Of a stretch of DNA of 64,000 bases, positions 62,601-64,000 are shown piece by piece; the first letter of the stretch is position 1; the number at the start of each line of letters is the position of its first letter. The position numbers and the translations under genes were made by a program. Source of the stretch: Cinnamomum chago (taxonomy: Eukaryota; Streptophyta; Magnoliopsida; Laurales; Lauraceae); the NCBI GenBank assembly GCA_038049695.1, contig CP142452.1, forward strand, positions 92,139,501 to 92,203,500, written 5' to 3'. The notes beneath the pieces were generated by a model that saw only the letters and a program-made list of their open reading frames with translations, did no database searches and was not told the origin of the DNA.

Positions 62601-62818
62601 TTCCGCTCTTACTTGATATATATATCGATACCAAATTGCCTCCGCTTTACTTATTATGCTTCCGCAATTTTAACCATTGAGTTTATATTGATCAAAAGTT
62701 TTAAATTGGACCTCATTGCGGGCCTACGATCTTAGAAGTTCTCGGATTTTCCGGGAAGTAGCGCGCTAACTTCGGATATTCGAGCGACTTTATCGGTATC
62801 CGGAATTGGGGCGTTACA
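59624..62818. mobile_element. Solo LTR of a Gypsy-type (Tekay/Del-like chromovirus) retrotransposon, 3195 bp
   Basis: It starts TGTGAGGCCCCACCCC and ends GGGGCGTTACA (TG...CA). A perfect 5-bp target duplication AGCAG lies at 59619-59623 and 62819-62823. No internal coding region or second LTR lies between, so this is a solo LTR left by LTR-LTR recombination. Family is inferred from its length and the TGTRA(C)GCCCC / GGGGCGTTACA termini usual in Tekay/Del elements. A TATA-like CCTATAAATC at about 59998 may be the old LTR promoter. A fossil with no coding capacity. Confidence 0.85.
60510..61085. repeat. Cluster of GTGCCAGGTCGACC repeats inside the solo LTR
   Basis: About ten variants of the palindrome-bearing motif (C)CAGGTCGACC(T/C)GG, several followed by GGGTACACT or GAGCACACT, are scattered over about 575 bases (for example near 60518, 60602, 60678, 60702, 60985, 61046, 61067). 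The motif occurs in both perfect (AGGTCGACCT) and decayed (GGTCAACC) forms. Function unknown. Confidence 0.75.
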
Positions 62819-63357
62819 AGCAGCTTCTCAGATCCTCAAAAGGATGTTTCTAATAAATAGATTCTCTTAAATATTTCATCTCACAACCTCGTGAGAATTC
62901 TAATAAATTTTCACAGAGGTTTTGGTTACATGATTGTGGGAGGGGCTGTGGTCTGTAATATCCAAATCATAAGGTGCACTCATAGCCTGTTGACAGATAT
63001 TAAGGGGATTCAATTGCTAATAAATGTGTGCATTTCTGCAAAAAAAAAAAAAAATTTAACTTGATAGTGGAAAAGCGTAGAACCACACCATTTAGAATTT
63101 TCAGCCGCATTTACATGGGAGAATAGGCGTTGGAGTAAGGTGGAAGAAATGGATGGGCTAGGTGTCTTTCTTCAGCCAATTACTCGGTGCTCATTAACAG
63201 ATCCATTATAGGTGTTTTCTTGGGAACAAAGGGAGTTGTTTTCGCCTAAACAATAAGAAGGATGATTGAGGCAGCAATAAGGGAGCTATCAGGAATTTAG
63301 ACATAATTCACATATGGGAAAAATTCTCCGAAGGTGGGATATTCAAGCTCTTAATGG

Positions 63358-63440
63358 GGGCCCATAGCACAGTTAGAGGTGCTAATTGTCACAAACACAA
63401 GGCTCCGGATTCAAGCCATGTTACTGATCGAGAAGAAAAT
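63358..63440 (+). mobile_element. tRNA-derived SINE-like sequence
   Basis: CCCATAGCACAGTTAGAGG (box A type) and CTCCGGATTCAAGCCATG (box B type) are at tRNA-like spacing, followed by A-rich sequence. Layout resembles 23655-23745. It lies in the GRV2 intron; no tRNA cloverleaf is evident. Confidence 0.4.
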
Positions 63441-64000
63441 AAATAGAAAAGGAAAGAAATTCAAGCTATTCTCAAAGGAATTCATACATTTTTGGCTTGA
63501 GGCGGTATTCCAATAATCACTAAAGGGTGACTCAAGGAATGCAATAGAACAGATCCCTCAAGAGAGGCGGTGACCATTGTGATTAGTTGGATAGGTGGAG
63601 AAAATCAAGGACATTGTCTGTACCATAGCTCCTCTTTTTCCTCTACTCTTCGTGATACTAAATGAATCATATTACTGAGGGATAGTAAAGGGTTTCTCAA
63701 CTACATCTAGTAGTCATCTCGTTACTTTGCACAGTGATTTGGGCTCCTTTGCACAGTGATTAAACTTCCTTAAATTAATCAAACAAGATTGTAAAAAAAA
63801 AGCCTTTATTGGAAATCATTAATAAGAATCAAAACTCTAGCATGGATCAAATAATACGAGAATATAAGAGAAAGGCACCTCAGTGATATTCACAGTGACA
63901 TCAATACAGTAAGCCACATAAAACTAGAAGTTGAGACAATTCTAGGTGCATCCCTTCTTGTTTTTAAATGAGAATTTTATATTAACCGTCTATGGGGTTT

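Larger units (their letters stand above)
57552..64000 (-). other. GRV2 intron, at least 6.4 kb, continuing past the window
   Basis: No stretch recognisable as a further GRV2 exon was found between the acceptor at 57552 and the window end, so this is read as one long intron. It holds a diverged tandem duplication near 59.05-59.36 kb, a 3195-bp solo LTR, and a SINE-like sequence near 63.4 kb. A small or poorly conserved exon could have been missed. Confidence 0.55.

Noticed and set aside
1-64000. CRISPR array, prokaryotic operon, phage or organellar segment
   Set aside because: No regularly spaced repeats with unique spacers, no Shine-Dalgarno-linked gene runs, and all supported genes are spliced plant nuclear genes.

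Overview
The window looks like nuclear DNA of a flowering plant. Three host genes are built from many small exons with GT/AG introns, the proteins are plant-type versions of their families, and introns and spacers are filled with plant-style repeats. Long introns loaded with transposons suggest a medium-to-large genome, perhaps a magnoliid or basal-lineage tree, but the sequence does not fix the species. There is no sign of operons, phage, CRISPR or organelle DNA.

Layout. 1-3.25 kb: AT-rich spacer with one clear foldback MITE. 3.25-12.7 kb, plus strand: a complete gene for a nuclear protein with a TFIIS central domain and a SPOC domain (978 aa, 5' UTR exon plus four coding exons); its first intron holds a complete 269-bp SMART (miniature LTR element). 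12.7-14.9 kb: spacer. 14.98-45.48 kb, minus strand: complete NAA15, the ribosome-anchoring subunit of N-terminal acetyltransferase NatA; 26 coding exons give 901 aa spread over 30.5 kb. 45.5-49.1 kb: spacer with an imperfect inverted repeat and a 36-bp triplication. 49.12-57.55 kb, minus strand: the last eight exons (715 aa) of GRV2/KAM2, the plant RME-8 DnaJ endosomal protein; its 5' part lies beyond position 64000. The intron from 57552 to the window end carries a 3195-bp solo LTR.

The three genes are ordinary housekeeping or cell-biology genes with no evident functional link: transcription elongation/Pol II binding, co-translational protein acetylation, and endosomal trafficking.

The most interesting material is in the introns. 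A 2.69-kb element with about 175-bp terminal inverted repeats (17656-20343, Mutator-like) has captured a UDP-glycosyltransferase (UGT92-like) gene fragment. Two further CATAGTT-ended elements with perfect 8-bp target duplications are nested inside it, one of them inside the captured gene. Other notable structures are a 29-bp LINE-tail insertion with a 17-bp target duplication, a cluster of AGGTCGACC palindromes inside the solo LTR, and (CU)n tracts starting 3-6 nt after the 5' splice site in two different genes. I see no convincing new biochemical system. The novelty is in transposon structure and gene capture.
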